A stretch of DNA of 32,828 bases, taken from NCBI GenBank assembly GCA_902780695.1, contig CACZGM010000017.1, forward strand, positions 1 to 32,828, given 5' to 3'. This document shows positions 1-7,926 of the stretch, in pieces; position 1 is the first letter of the stretch, and every line of letters starts with the position of its first letter. The DNA comes from an uncultured Ruminococcus sp. (GTDB lineage: Bacteria; Bacillota; Clostridia; Oscillospirales; Ruminococcaceae). The translations under genes and the position numbers were made by a program. The notes beneath the pieces were generated by a model, which was not told where the DNA came from, did no database searches, and saw only the letters and a list, made by a program, of their open reading frames with translations.

Positions 1-34
1 TTTGATTATTTTTGGATTTTCCTTGCACTTTTGC

Positions 35-80
35 AACCACGAACAGGATTCAAGCTGCGCTATGAAGCCTGTTCGCGGTT
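35..80 (-). other. Long stem-loop downstream of yaaA
   Basis: Two 13-base arms (35-47 and 68-80) are complementary except at one position, and an inner TTCA/TGAA pair (49-52 and 63-66) extends the stem. No T-tract follows on either strand, so it is not a canonical intrinsic terminator. It may be a processing or 3'-stabilising hairpin for the dnaN-yaaA transcript, or a dispersed palindrome. The rest of 1-127 holds no gene I can support; recF, the usual next gene, is not visible. Confidence 0.5.
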
Positions 81-127
81 GATGAGCAGACATTAAATAT
101 TATTCATATATATCAAAAAAATGAACA

Positions 128-352
128 TTATTTTATACGGCAGACAAATTCTTCCGTTCCTTCTTCAAAATTAACGTTTACTTTATCGCCGTCATAGAGC
201 TTTTTTCCGCGCATGGTGCAGATCTCTCCGTTTACTTCGACTATACCGTCAAGTATCATCATTTTTGCCATACCGCCTGTCTCGGCTATATCGGCAAGTT
301 TAAGGAACTGCTCCAGCTTAATGAAAGGAGGAAGAACTTCTATTTCTGTCAT
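128..352 (-). CDS. yaaA: YaaA family S4-domain RNA-binding protein
   Basis: This 74-residue protein is almost entirely one S4 RNA-binding fold, with the family pattern of a Leu-rich first helix (IKLEQFLKLAD), a Gly-containing turn (TGGMAK) and the VEVNGE strand. Its length matches the YaaA family, which in Firmicutes sits between dnaN and recF. It lies 36 bases after dnaN on the same strand, so it is probably co-transcribed with dnaN. The biochemical role of YaaA is poorly defined; ribosome or RNA binding is inferred from the fold. The family assignment is strong because fold, size and position agree. Confidence 0.9.
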   Translation of the reverse strand: MTEIEVLPPFIKLEQFLKLADIAETGGMAKMMILDGIVEVNGEICTMRGKKLYDGDKVNVNFEEGTEEFVCRIK

Positions 353-388
353 ATCATATACCTGCTGTAAATATTTATTTTATTTATA

Positions 389-1489
389 CTATTTGCTTCT
401 TACAGGAAGAACTATTCCCACAAAGCTCTCATCTTCAAGAGGACGAATTCTGATAGGGAAGAGAGGACCTGTAAAATCTATCCTTACTTCATCACATTCA
501 CTGTTTTTGAGAGCGTCTATCATATAACGGGCGTTGAAAGCTATTTCGAGCTTATCTCCGGTATATTTGATCGGAATGTCATCATTCATCTTGCCGACAG
601 AAGTCTTTATCTCTATATGCACGTTGTCATTTTCAAAGGTGCATATAACGGGACACTTATACTTATCTGTATTAAGAAGCAGCGTTCTGTCCAGAGAGGT
701 TGAAAAATCTACCGCATTTACAACAGCAGTGGATTTTTCCTCAAAATTCATGATCTTATTGTAATCAATAAAATTACCTTCCAGCAGACGCGAAATTATA
801 ATGTAATCTTCTTTTGAGAAGCATATCTGATTGCGGTCTATGCAGATAGATACCTGCTTTTCGTTCGGCTCGTCCGAAAGCATCTTCATAAATTCGTCAA
901 GTGTTTTCTTCGGAACAACGAAATCAATATCATTGTACATAACAGGCTCGACACGCTTTGCCATTCTTACTCCGTCAACGGAAACAACACTTAACACATT
1001 ATCCTCAATATGGAATTTGCTTCCCATGTGTACCGGCTTGATATCTGTTACCGCTACTGCGTGGATAGTCTGACGTATCATGCTCTTCATGACCGATTCA
1101 TCTACCGTAAAGCAGATATCGTTCTTAAGCTCGGGTATATTCGGATAATTGTCTCCGGAAACACCTACTACATTGAATACTACCGAACCTGATCTGATAG
1201 TTACGTTGTCTCCCTCGGAGATAACTTCAACAAGACCGGCGGGCATCTTTCTTATCATCTCACCGAATATCTTGGCATTTACAACTATCTCTCCTTCCTC
1301 AATAGCTTCAACGGGAGATACTATACATTTGATACCAATTTCAAGATCATATCCGGTTATGGTTATCATCTCGTTTTTAAGACAAATAAGGACACCTTCA
1401 AGAGCAGGGATAGTTGAACGCACAGCACTTGCTTTTGATGCATTTGAAAGAGCGTCGGACAATGTTGTTCTGTCGATAGTAAATTTCAT
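389..1489 (-). CDS. dnaN: DNA polymerase III beta subunit (sliding clamp)
   Basis: The 366-residue protein is a full-length beta clamp. The beginning (MKFTIDRTTLSDAL) and the end (RPLEDESFVGIVLPVRSK) are typical, and the length fits three clamp domains of roughly 120 residues each. The clamp forms a dimeric ring on DNA and tethers the replicative polymerase; MutS, ligase and translesion polymerases also dock on it. A GAAAGGAT ribosome site lies just before the ATG. It follows dnaA after an unusually long 445-base AT-rich spacer and precedes yaaA by 36 bases, which is the classic dnaA-dnaN-yaaA order. No disruption is seen. Confidence 0.97.
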   Translation of the reverse strand: MKFTIDRTTLSDALSNASKASAVRSTIPALEGVLICLKNEMITITGYDLEIGIKCIVSPVEAIEEGEIVVNAKIFGEMIRKMPAGLVEVISEGDNVTIRSGSVVFNVVGVSGDNYPNIPELKNDICFTVDESVMKSMIRQTIHAVAVTDIKPVHMGSKFHIEDNVLSVVSVDGVRMAKRVEPVMYNDIDFVVPKKTLDEFMKMLSDEPNEKQVSICIDRNQICFSKEDYIIISRLLEGNFIDYNKIMNFEEKSTAVVNAVDFSTSLDRTLLLNTDKYKCPVICTFENDNVHIEIKTSVGKMNDDIPIKYTGDKLEIAFNARYMIDALKNSECDEVRIDFTGPLFPIRIRPLEDESFVGIVLPVRSK

Positions 1490-1934
1490 AGCTTTTATCC
1501 TTTCGGAATTAATTAAAAAAATTCAAAATAAAACCAAACAAATAATATATTTTTTAGTAGTTGTTATAGGGACGGGCAAAGAGTGTAAAACCCTGTTTTT
1601 TCCTTTATTTACGCATATTGGAGATGTTGATTTACCGGTGAATAAAAAGTTGACTTTGTTAAATCGGTTTTTAACATACTCACATTTGAACTTTTTTCTT
1701 TCAACCGGTAAAAGAAAGTTGAAAGATACGGGAAATATTATTATAATTTCTAATTATATTTCAAGCTCTGTTTCAGTGTAACTTTCACATAATTGAACAG
1801 AATGAAAAAGGATTACATTGTCGATACTTACAAAACGATTATAATGATGTAAGATGTTTTTTTAAAGATAAAATGAATTTCTACATTTTTCCGTTTTCCC
1901 CGACATTCAACAGGCAAAAGTTGAAAGATAGAGA
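1490..1934. other. AT-rich dnaA-dnaN spacer, candidate oriC region
   Basis: This 445-base gap has no credible gene. It is strongly AT-rich, especially around 1505-1560 and 1730-1765, as expected of an unwinding element. It holds a perfect 14-base direct repeat, AAAGTTGAAAGATA, at 1715-1728 and 1917-1930. A related motif, ACCGGT followed by A-rich sequence and AAAGTTGA, occurs at 1634-1653 and 1704-1722, and CTTTCAAC/GTTGAAAG (1698-1705, 1718-1725) forms an inverted repeat. I found no consensus DnaA box (TTATCCACA or its complement). The origin assignment therefore rests on position and base composition; it could simply be a long leader for dnaN. Confidence 0.45.
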
Positions 1935-3326
1935 TCAGACGTTGCTTATATTCTTGATAAGATCTTCAACAGTGGCACGGTAAGCGGGGTCAGACTGCAT
2001 TACCTTCTTCACCTTATTCGTGGCATACACTACCGTGGAGTGATCGCGTCCGCCGAATTCCTTGCCGATAGATGTATAGGAAAGATCTGTGACCTTACTT
2101 ATGACATACATAGCTACCTGACGGGCAGTAGATACCTGTGAATTGCGGTTTTTGGAACGCATTTCCTCAGCAGATACATTGAAGATATGGGAAACGTCCG
2201 TTATAACGTGCTCAACTGTGACCGGAACAGGCTGCACCTCTGTCATAACGTCCTTGATTATATTCTGCGCCATTATAATAGTAGGTGTTGTACCGGTAAG
2301 GAATACGATATGGTACATCTTTACGATAGCGCCTTCGATCTGACGGATATTGTTCTTGAGCTTGTCCGCCATATATTCCATAACATTGTTTGGGATCTTC
2401 AGATCCATAAGCTCTGCCTTGCGCTTGATTATTGCAAGTCTTGTCTCAAACTCCGGAGCAGCTATATCGGTGAGAAGTCCCCATTCAAAACGTGTGATAA
2501 GTCTTGTCTCAATATCGTTTATCTCTTTCGGAGGGCGATCTGAGGTGAGGATTATTTCTTTTCCTCTTCTGTGAAGTTCCTCAAAAGTATGGAAAAGCTC
2601 GTTCTGGGATTCCTTCTTGCCGGAGAAGAACTGAACATCATCGACAAGCAGCATTTCGGCATTTCTGTATTTTTTCTTGAATTCTTCCGTGGTATTCATT
2701 TTAACGCTGTTGACAAATTCGTTTACAAATGTTTCCGCGGATACATATACTATATTATAATCGGGGTGACGTGTCTCAACTTCATTTTTTATCGCATAGA
2801 GAAGATGAGTTTTTCCAAGACCGGGTTCGCTGTAAATATAAAGAGGATTGAAATCAGCTTTTCCCTGTGCAATTGATCTGCACGCTGCGCAGGCAAGTCT
2901 GTTGCTCTCGCCTACGATAAAAGTATCGAAAGTATATTTGTAATTGCTGTTTTCTTCTGTTTCATGCAGCCTTGTCTTTGCGTAAGGATCGTCATCGAGC
3001 TCCGGAATAGGGTCTGCGACACGGACAAGCTCTTCTGGCGTAACGGAATGATCGTCATTTGTGACATACTTGATATCAACTTCAAATCCGAGAATATCTC
3101 TTAAATGCTTTTTGAATATCTCGTCATAATTTTCCTGTATTACCTGCTTTACCCAGTCGTTGGCAATAAAAAGAATAGCTGTTTTGTTGTTCAGCTTGAT
3201 AGGCTTGATGGGATTTATAAAAAGCTCGCGTGCCGTATCTGTGATATCAAGCCTTGTTTTCATCAGTTCAAATATATCACCGAATGAATTCATACTGTTT
3301 TCCTTTGAGTTTTCAAAAGAGCTCAT
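1935..3326 (-). CDS. dnaA: Chromosomal replication initiator protein DnaA
   Basis: DnaA binds origin DNA, oligomerises with ATP and opens the duplex. From the ATG at 3326 the product is 463 residues with the usual four domains: an N-terminal interaction domain (about 1-90), a short acidic linker, the AAA+ domain with Walker A around 166-174 (SEPGLGKT), Walker B (LLVDDVQFF) and the RFEWGL arginine-finger region, and domain IV with the DnaA-box signature GRDHSTV. I chose 3326 rather than the upstream in-frame ATG at 3404 because GGAAGG lies 10 bases before it and because the extra 26 residues would overlap the promoter's transcribed leader. The first Walker A glycine is Ser here, a variant. It has its own promoter and is separated from recR by a terminator. 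Confidence 0.96.
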   Translation of the reverse strand: MSSFENSKENSMNSFGDIFELMKTRLDITDTARELFINPIKPIKLNNKTAILFIANDWVKQVIQENYDEIFKKHLRDILGFEVDIKYVTNDDHSVTPEELVRVADPIPELDDDPYAKTRLHETEENSNYKYTFDTFIVGESNRLACAACRSIAQGKADFNPLYIYSEPGLGKTHLLYAIKNEVETRHPDYNIVYVSAETFVNEFVNSVKMNTTEEFKKKYRNAEMLLVDDVQFFSGKKESQNELFHTFEELHRRGKEIILTSDRPPKEINDIETRLITRFEWGLLTDIAAPEFETRLAIIKRKAELMDLKIPNNVMEYMADKLKNNIRQIEGAIVKMYHIVFLTGTTPTIIMAQNIIKDVMTEVQPVPVTVEHVITDVSHIFNVSAEEMRSKNRNSQVSTARQVAMYVISKVTDLSYTSIGKEFGGRDHSTVVYATNKVKKVMQSDPAYRATVEDLIKNISNV

Positions 3327-3394
3327 TTCATTTTTTCCTTCCGTTTGCTTATATAATAAACATATTTTTCTTAAACATAATGATAAGTATAAAT

Positions 3395-3423
3395 ATTTTA
3401 CCATATTCTAATATTTTTTTCAA
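3395..3423 (-). promoter_or_regulatory. Promoter of dnaA
   Basis: On the minus strand TTGAAA (3418-3423) and TAAAAT (3395-3400) are separated by exactly 17 bases in an AT-rich context. Transcription would begin near 3388, giving a leader of about 60 bases to the chosen dnaA start. No DnaA box that would suggest autoregulation was seen nearby. Confidence 0.65.
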
Positions 3424-3481
3424 CAGCAAAACATATAAATTTTATCGTTATAATTAACAATTTCTGTTATATATACATAAA

Positions 3482-3514
3482 AAACAGTCTGCTGTATTGT
3501 ACAACAGACTGTTT
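3482..3514 (-). terminator. Intrinsic terminator after recR
   Basis: Fourteen-base arms (3482-3495 and 3501-3514) pair with one G-T type mismatch around a 5-base loop, and on the minus strand the stem is followed by TTTTTTATG. This ends the SRP RNA-dnaX-ybaB-recR transcript and isolates dnaA, which starts from its own promoter. The rest of the recR-dnaA gap shows nothing further. Confidence 0.85.
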
Positions 3515-3581
3515 AAGTAAGAAATTAAATTTTCTGAAAGATTATTTCTGTGCGGAAATCAGCAATATTCTGCTAATTTCA

Positions 3582-4181
3582 TCACAGCTCGTTGCGGTTT
3601 TCCAAAGCTCTCTGCAAGGTAACATCGTCTGCATATTCCAGAGAAGAACCTGCCGGAAGACCGTAAGCAAGACGCGTTACTTTTATTCCGAGCGGTTTTA
3701 TCATTCTGCTTATATATGAAGCCGTTGTTTCACCCTCAACTGTCGGATTTGTTGCCATTATGACTTCATCAACATCTCCGGAAAGACGCTTCATAAGCTC
3801 GGCTATCCTGATATCATTCGGACCTATATTCTCCATAGGAGATAAAAGACCGTGAAGAACGTGGTAAACTCCGCCGAATCCCCCGGCTCTTTCAAGCGCG
3901 GAAACGTCCTTCGGTGCTTCAACCACACATATCAGTTTCTTATTTCTTTTTTCGTCGCCGCAGATAGAACACTGTTCAGTATCCGTAAAATTCTGACATA
4001 TACGGCAGCAATGCACGCTTTTTCTTGCCTTGAGTATTTCCGAAGAAAAAATCTCGACTTCCTCCACGGGCTGGTTGAGAATATAGTATGCAAGACGCTG
4101 CGCAGTCTTCATCCCTATGCCCGGCAGCTTTGCAAACTGCTCTGCCGCAGACACAAGAGGAAGTGAATTATATTCAGCCAT
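3582..4181 (-). CDS. recR: Recombination mediator protein RecR
   Basis: RecR works with RecF and RecO to load RecA at single-strand gaps. The 199-residue product has normal length and all family parts: an N-terminal helix-hairpin-helix (LPGIGMKTAQRLAYY, about 19-33), a four-cysteine zinc finger (C59, C62, C71, C74) and a Toprim domain from about 83 with VEAPKD and TNPTVEGE. The gene starts one base after the ybaB stop, so the two are translationally coupled, and dnaX lies just upstream. This dnaX-ybaB-recR order is widely conserved. It ends before a strong terminator. No unusual residues are seen. Confidence 0.97.
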   Translation of the reverse strand: MAEYNSLPLVSAAEQFAKLPGIGMKTAQRLAYYILNQPVEEVEIFSSEILKARKSVHCCRICQNFTDTEQCSICGDEKRNKKLICVVEAPKDVSALERAGGFGGVYHVLHGLLSPMENIGPNDIRIAELMKRLSGDVDEVIMATNPTVEGETTASYISRMIKPLGIKVTRLAYGLPAGSSLEYADDVTLQRALENRNEL

Positions 4182-4182
4182 A

Positions 4183-4533
4183 TCAGAAAAGACCCGGGAA
4201 GCTGACGCCGCCTGTTACCTTTTCCATTTCTTTTGCACTTTCTTCATCGATCTTCTGGATTATTGCGTTTACACCGGCAACAATAACATCCTGAAGTCCC
4301 TCGATATCGTCCTTGTCAACGATCTCGGGATCGAGCTTTATGGATTTGAGAACTCTGCCGCCTGTCATGGTAAGCTCTACCATTCCGCCGCCTGCTGTCT
4401 CTGTAAATTCAGTCTGTTCCATTCTTTCCTGAACAGCCTGAATATCTTCCTGCATCTTCTGTGCCTGCTTTACCATAGAATTCATGTTGGAGGCACCCTT
4501 GTTTGCGTAACCCTGGGGTAATCTTGCTTTCAT
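4183..4533 (-). CDS. ybaB: YbaB/EbfC family nucleoid-associated protein
   Basis: The 116-residue protein matches the YbaB/EbfC family of small dimeric DNA-binding proteins. It has the diagnostic helical segment MVKQAQKMQEDIQAVQERM followed by the beta region with GGGMVELTMTGG and the C-terminal amphipathic helix. Family members bind DNA as tweezers-like dimers and are thought to shape the nucleoid; the exact role is unsettled. AAAGGAAT precedes the ATG. It sits between dnaX (24 bases away) and recR (1 base away) in a conserved replication/repair operon. The N-terminal 15 residues are basic and somewhat longer than the core family, which is common in Firmicutes. Confidence 0.93.
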   Translation of the reverse strand: MKARLPQGYANKGASNMNSMVKQAQKMQEDIQAVQERMEQTEFTETAGGGMVELTMTGGRVLKSIKLDPEIVDKDDIEGLQDVIVAGVNAIIQKIDEESAKEMEKVTGGVSFPGLF

Positions 4534-4557
4534 AATGTTATTCCTTTCTGATATAAG

Positions 4558-6327
4558 TTATTTCTTTTTTATTTCAATTCCCTTTGACCTTGCAAGGTCA
4601 AGAAAAATGCTGACTTTGTCGGTTTTAGACTCGGAAATCTGCTGTTTCTCTATATTATTATCAATGTTATCCGCGGAAGATATTGCAACATTCCTGCCGA
4701 TTGCTTTTGAAGCGGCTTTCTGTATCATTTCCCTGTAATCTGTTACTGCCATTGTTACCGCGAGCTTACCGCCGCTGATATACAGTGTGTTTCCGGATAT
4801 ACTTGCGGTTGTGTTTTCAAGTCCGTATTGTATAGACACAGGCAGAGTTGATATGATATCCTGCCATATAGCAAGGGGAGCGGGTCTGTCCGGCTGTTTC
4901 GGTTTTGTTTCCGGGGGAATATTTTCGTCTGCTCTCGGAAGCTCTACCGCAGGAAAATCGACATTTGCCTGTTTTTCCGGAAGAGGGTCTGTTCCGAATA
5001 CCGCGCTTTTCAGATCCTCGGGCATTGACTTCCGGGTGTTTTCTTTTTCCTTTTCTTTCAGTTTTTCCGGAAGCTCAATTCCGAACGGCTCTGACTTCAC
5101 CGGTTCGGTATATTCTTTAATTACGGATTTTTCCGGAGCCGATATACTGCTGCCTATACCATTATAATATGGGGCAGGTGAGGGAGCTCCGTTTTCGATA
5201 ATCTGTTCAAGTCTGTCTATTCTTGCGGAAAGTGCTTTTTCGTCTATATCGAGTTTTGGTGTGCAAAGTCTGATAAAGCACATTTCAAGCAGCAGAGCGG
5301 GAGTTCTTACTCTGCCCATCTGAGAAAATGTATCACTGAGAATGGAGATGCATCGCATTATCTGTTCAAGCGAATATCTGTCGGACTGCTCTTTGAGCTT
5401 TTCAAAATCGTCCGATGTGACACAGACCGCAAGAGCGTCCGCACCCGCCTTTGTGAGCATAAGTCCGCGGTAGTGAGAGATAAGCTCCTCGCAAAGCCTT
5501 GTTACGTCCTTTGATTTTGAGATAAGCTCATCCAGGAGCATAAGCAGCTCGGCTGTTGATTGTTCGTATATGAGACCGGCAATCCTGAAAAGATAATCAC
5601 TTCCGGATATTCCCGCACATTCACGGACTGTATCGGCAGTAACGTTATCGCTTACGGAAAAGCACTGATCGAGCAGGGACAGTGCGTCTCTCATTCCGCC
5701 CTCCGATATCTTTGATATCAGAAAAGCCGCGTCTTCTGTAAGGGTCTTTCCTTCCTGTTCAGCTACCCACAGAAGTCTCTTTTTACTGTCGTTTATGTCG
5801 ATACGTCTGAATTCAAAGCGCTGACATCGTGAAAGTATAGTTGCCGGAACTTTGTGAACTTCGGTAGTCGCGAGAATAAAGACAACGTGTGCCGGAGGTT
5901 CCTCGATCAGCTTTAACAGGGCATTGAACGCCTGTATTGAGAGCATGTGTACTTCGTCTATGATATAGACTTTGTACTTGCCGGACATTGGGGCGTAGAA
6001 GGATTCTTCCTTCATTATCCTTACGTCATCGACACTGTTGTTTGATGCCGCGTCGATCTCGGTTATGTCGGAAAAGTCCTCGTCTATGCTTTTGCACAGA
6101 TCACATTCAAGACAGGGATTGCCGTCTTTGAGATTTGTGCAGTTGAGTGCTTTTGCAAGAATTTTCGCACAGGTGGTCTTACCTGTTCCACGGGAACCGG
6201 TAAAGAGGTATGCGTGTGAAGACTGTCCGTTTTTCAGCTGATTCTTGAGGGTAGTGGTGATATGCTCCTGCGAGATAACGTCGTCAAATGTACGAGGACG
6301 ATATTTTCTGTAAAGTGCAAGATACAT
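4558..6327 (-). CDS. dnaX: DNA polymerase III subunit gamma/tau
   Basis: This is the clamp-loader ATPase. From the ATG at 6327 the product is 589 residues, beginning MYLALYRKYRPRTF, the canonical DnaX start. Visible parts are Walker A GSRGTGKT (44-51), a zinc module with C63, C72, C75 and C78, Walker B IIDEVH (122-127) and the sensor/arginine-finger SRC (166-168). After the collar domain (to about 370) comes a Pro/Glu/Lys-rich linker and a short C-terminal tau-like domain. The reading frame stays open upstream to 6588, but that extension would translate the SRP RNA, whereas GGGAGGTG at 6333-6340 fixes the start at 6327. No slippery frameshift site was identified. Confidence 0.97.
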   Translation of the reverse strand: MYLALYRKYRPRTFDDVISQEHITTTLKNQLKNGQSSHAYLFTGSRGTGKTTCAKILAKALNCTNLKDGNPCLECDLCKSIDEDFSDITEIDAASNNSVDDVRIMKEESFYAPMSGKYKVYIIDEVHMLSIQAFNALLKLIEEPPAHVVFILATTEVHKVPATILSRCQRFEFRRIDINDSKKRLLWVAEQEGKTLTEDAAFLISKISEGGMRDALSLLDQCFSVSDNVTADTVRECAGISGSDYLFRIAGLIYEQSTAELLMLLDELISKSKDVTRLCEELISHYRGLMLTKAGADALAVCVTSDDFEKLKEQSDRYSLEQIMRCISILSDTFSQMGRVRTPALLLEMCFIRLCTPKLDIDEKALSARIDRLEQIIENGAPSPAPYYNGIGSSISAPEKSVIKEYTEPVKSEPFGIELPEKLKEKEKENTRKSMPEDLKSAVFGTDPLPEKQANVDFPAVELPRADENIPPETKPKQPDRPAPLAIWQDIISTLPVSIQYGLENTTASISGNTLYISGGKLAVTMAVTDYREMIQKAASKAIGRNVAISSADNIDNNIEKQQISESKTDKVSIFLDLARSKGIEIKKK

Positions 6328-6362
6328 TATCACACCTCCCGTCTTTCGGCTGAATAAAAGCC

Positions 6363-6480
6363 CTTGATTATGAACACAGGCTGGCTGCGCACAAGCCGAA
6401 GATTTGCTTAATGCTGCTCGGTTCCCCGCCTGACATGGTTCACAACACGACCTTGCACAGGGTCTGTGTTCATATTCAAG
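6363..6480 (-). ncRNA. ffs: Signal recognition particle RNA (4.5S/small SRP type)
   Basis: Read on the minus strand, the ends of this 118-base segment pair almost perfectly (TATGAACACAG with CTGTGTTCATA), giving a single long rod. Near the tip is the hallmark SRP domain IV sequence GTCAGGCGGGGAACCGAGCAGC-type core, with the GGGGAAC tetraloop region and the asymmetric AGCAGC side that binds Ffh. No Alu domain is present, so this is the small bacterial form. A strong promoter lies immediately upstream and dnaX 35 bases downstream, the same neighbourhood as scr-dnaX in Bacillus. No terminator separates it from dnaX, so it may be processed from a longer transcript. Confidence 0.93.
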
Positions 6481-6492
6481 AGCTTTCAATAT

Positions 6493-6521
6493 ATTATAAA
6501 CTATTTTCAAAAAAAAATCAA
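6493..6521 (-). promoter_or_regulatory. Strong promoter for SRP RNA and dnaX operon
   Basis: On the minus strand TTGATT (6516-6521) and a perfect TATAAT (6493-6498) are 17 bases apart, with a run of nine T inside the spacer. Transcription would start near 6486, a few bases before the SRP RNA stem. This supports a primary transcript carrying the SRP RNA and reading on into dnaX. Confidence 0.75.
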
Positions 6522-6624
6522 GTGTTTTTGAGATATTAATAAATGAAATATTGCCTGCCTCGCTGCATTTAGATCTGCGGATGTCCATAGCAGAGAACTC
6601 TGAAATACAGCAGTCTGTTTAGGG

Positions 6625-6698
6625 GGTCAAGACACCTTTTTTAAAGGGGGATTGCGGGGTTTGGGGCGGCGCCCCATCAGCCGAAGGCGGTTCCCCGA
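6625..6698. repeat. GC-rich palindromic filler after patatin gene
   Basis: Between the SRP RNA promoter and the patatin gene lies a G-rich segment with nested short hairpins: GGGGCGGCGCCCC near 6661-6675 and AGCCGAAGGCGG near 6680-6691. Its composition differs sharply from the neighbouring AT-rich promoter. It lies just past the patatin stop codon and might end that transcript, although no T-tract follows. It resembles dispersed palindromic repeats of Ruminococcaceae; that comparison is from memory, not from a search. Confidence 0.35.
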
Positions 6699-7562
6699 TT
6701 AATCCATATCACTATTTTTAACAAAATCTCTGATCTTATCGAGATTTCTTATCGCGTAGTTATAACCTTCCTTTTCAAAGGGCAGCAGGATTTTCGGATC
6801 GTTTTCCGTCCTGTGTATGCCGTAGTCTTTCTCCGGTGCGAGAACAAGCGCTTTTCCTTCTTTTTCGAGAGCGGATAGCTCCTCAGTTTCACGGTTGTAC
6901 ATTATATGTCTGTTCTTCATTGCTTCCGCAAGTTTTGGATATTTCGGATATGCTGCCTTTACCAGACCGGCGAGCTTTTCCGGGGTCTTGACATAACCTC
7001 TCGGACGGGTGAGAATGACTATTACCTTATCAAGTCCGCTGTCCAGCGCATATTTAAATGGTATAGAATCGGTGATGCCGCCGTCCATATAGTACATACC
7101 GTTTATTTTTATCGGCCGGAACAGGAAGGGAAGGGCGCAGGAAGCGCGGAGTACAGTCCACTTTTTGTCGTCCGCCTTTACACGCATATACTCGGTCTTT
7201 CCCGTTTCAATATTTGTGACTGCTCCGAAGCCGTTCTCGCCGGAGCGACGGTATTCCTCAAAATCATAAGGTATCAGTTTTGAGGGTATCTCTCCGAACA
7301 CAAATTCAAGACCGTAGTAGGAACGATTGTCTTTTCTGAACAGGTTTGACATACCCATATATCTGCGGTCATTCATATATTTTTCGGTGATCTGATGATT
7401 TCTGCCGATCTGCTTTGACAGATATGAAACACCGTATGAAATACCGGCGGAAGCTCCGGCAACATAGTTTATGAAGATGTTGTTTTCGAGAAGGGCATCG
7501 AGAATTCCGCAGGTGAATATTGTTCTGCTTGCGCCGCCTTCGAGTACGAGTCCGATTTTCAT
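6699..7562 (-). CDS. Patatin-like phospholipase family protein (YjjU-like)
   Basis: The 287-residue cytosolic protein has the Ser-Asp dyad of patatin-like hydrolases. The oxyanion loop is LEGGASR (7-13), the nucleophile elbow is GASAG with Ser38 (36-40), and the second catalytic residue is Asp160 in DGG. The start GLVLEGGASR with FTCGILDALLE close by resembles the bacterial YjjU branch. It has no signal peptide, so it probably acts on membrane lipids or acyl esters from the inner face. The true substrate cannot be told. It is monocistronic, with its own promoter at 7641-7669, and divergent from the ABC ATPase pair. GGAG lies about 12 bases before the ATG. Confidence 0.88.
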   Translation of the reverse strand: MKIGLVLEGGASRTIFTCGILDALLENNIFINYVAGASAGISYGVSYLSKQIGRNHQITEKYMNDRRYMGMSNLFRKDNRSYYGLEFVFGEIPSKLIPYDFEEYRRSGENGFGAVTNIETGKTEYMRVKADDKKWTVLRASCALPFLFRPIKINGMYYMDGGITDSIPFKYALDSGLDKVIVILTRPRGYVKTPEKLAGLVKAAYPKYPKLAEAMKNRHIMYNRETEELSALEKEGKALVLAPEKDYGIHRTENDPKILLPFEKEGYNYAIRNLDKIRDFVKNSDMD

Positions 7563-7640
7563 ATTTTCGGCAGTCTCCTTTTTGGATATGTGTCATTTTC
7601 CGTGTTAAAAAAATTTAAAAAAAATAAAAAAGTTTTATTA

Positions 7641-7669
7641 ATGATAACACTTTCCTGCACAAAAATCAA
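7641..7669 (-). promoter_or_regulatory. Promoter of patatin-like gene
   Basis: On the minus strand TTGATT (7664-7669) and TATCAT (7641-7646) are 17 bases apart. The start would be near 7634, leaving an AT-rich leader of about 70 bases. The remaining part of the 7563-7926 divergent gap is AT-rich and contains only this promoter and the opposite one at 7823. Confidence 0.6.
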
Positions 7670-7822
7670 GACTTATTTTTTGATAACGATTACTTTTTTC
7701 ATCAATATATTGTATGTGAAAATTGATTTAATATCAATATCTGCTAATTTTCTTATATTCATCACCTTTTTTGGCTAATTCGCTACAAGAAAACAAAAGG
7801 CTCCAAAAGTTTTTTAGAGATA

Positions 7823-7851
7823 TTGACAATCGAAAAAATATCTGATATAAT
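7823..7851 (+). promoter_or_regulatory. Consensus promoter of the ABC ATPase pair
   Basis: TTGACA (7823-7828) and TATAAT (7846-7851) are both perfect and 17 bases apart. Transcription would begin near 7858, giving a leader of about 70 bases before the first ATPase. No terminator-type hairpin was found in that leader. Confidence 0.85.
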
Positions 7852-7926
7852 AGTAGATACAAGTATGGGCTAACTATGCTCTTTTGTAGAAAACGTTAAT
7901 TTTTATTCAAATTTCATCAGTTATTT

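Noticed and set aside
1-127. Start of recF after yaaA
   Set aside because: No RecF-like N-terminus or ribosome site is visible on the minus strand in the 127 bases available.
3327-3404. Upstream in-frame ATG that would lengthen DnaA by 26 residues
   Set aside because: It lies at the dnaA promoter's transcribed start, lacks a ribosome site, and the added sequence does not look like DnaA.
6328-6588. Upstream extension of dnaX by 87 residues in the same frame
   Set aside because: It runs through the SRP RNA, lacks a ribosome site, and the canonical DnaX N-terminus begins at 6327 behind GGGAGGTG.
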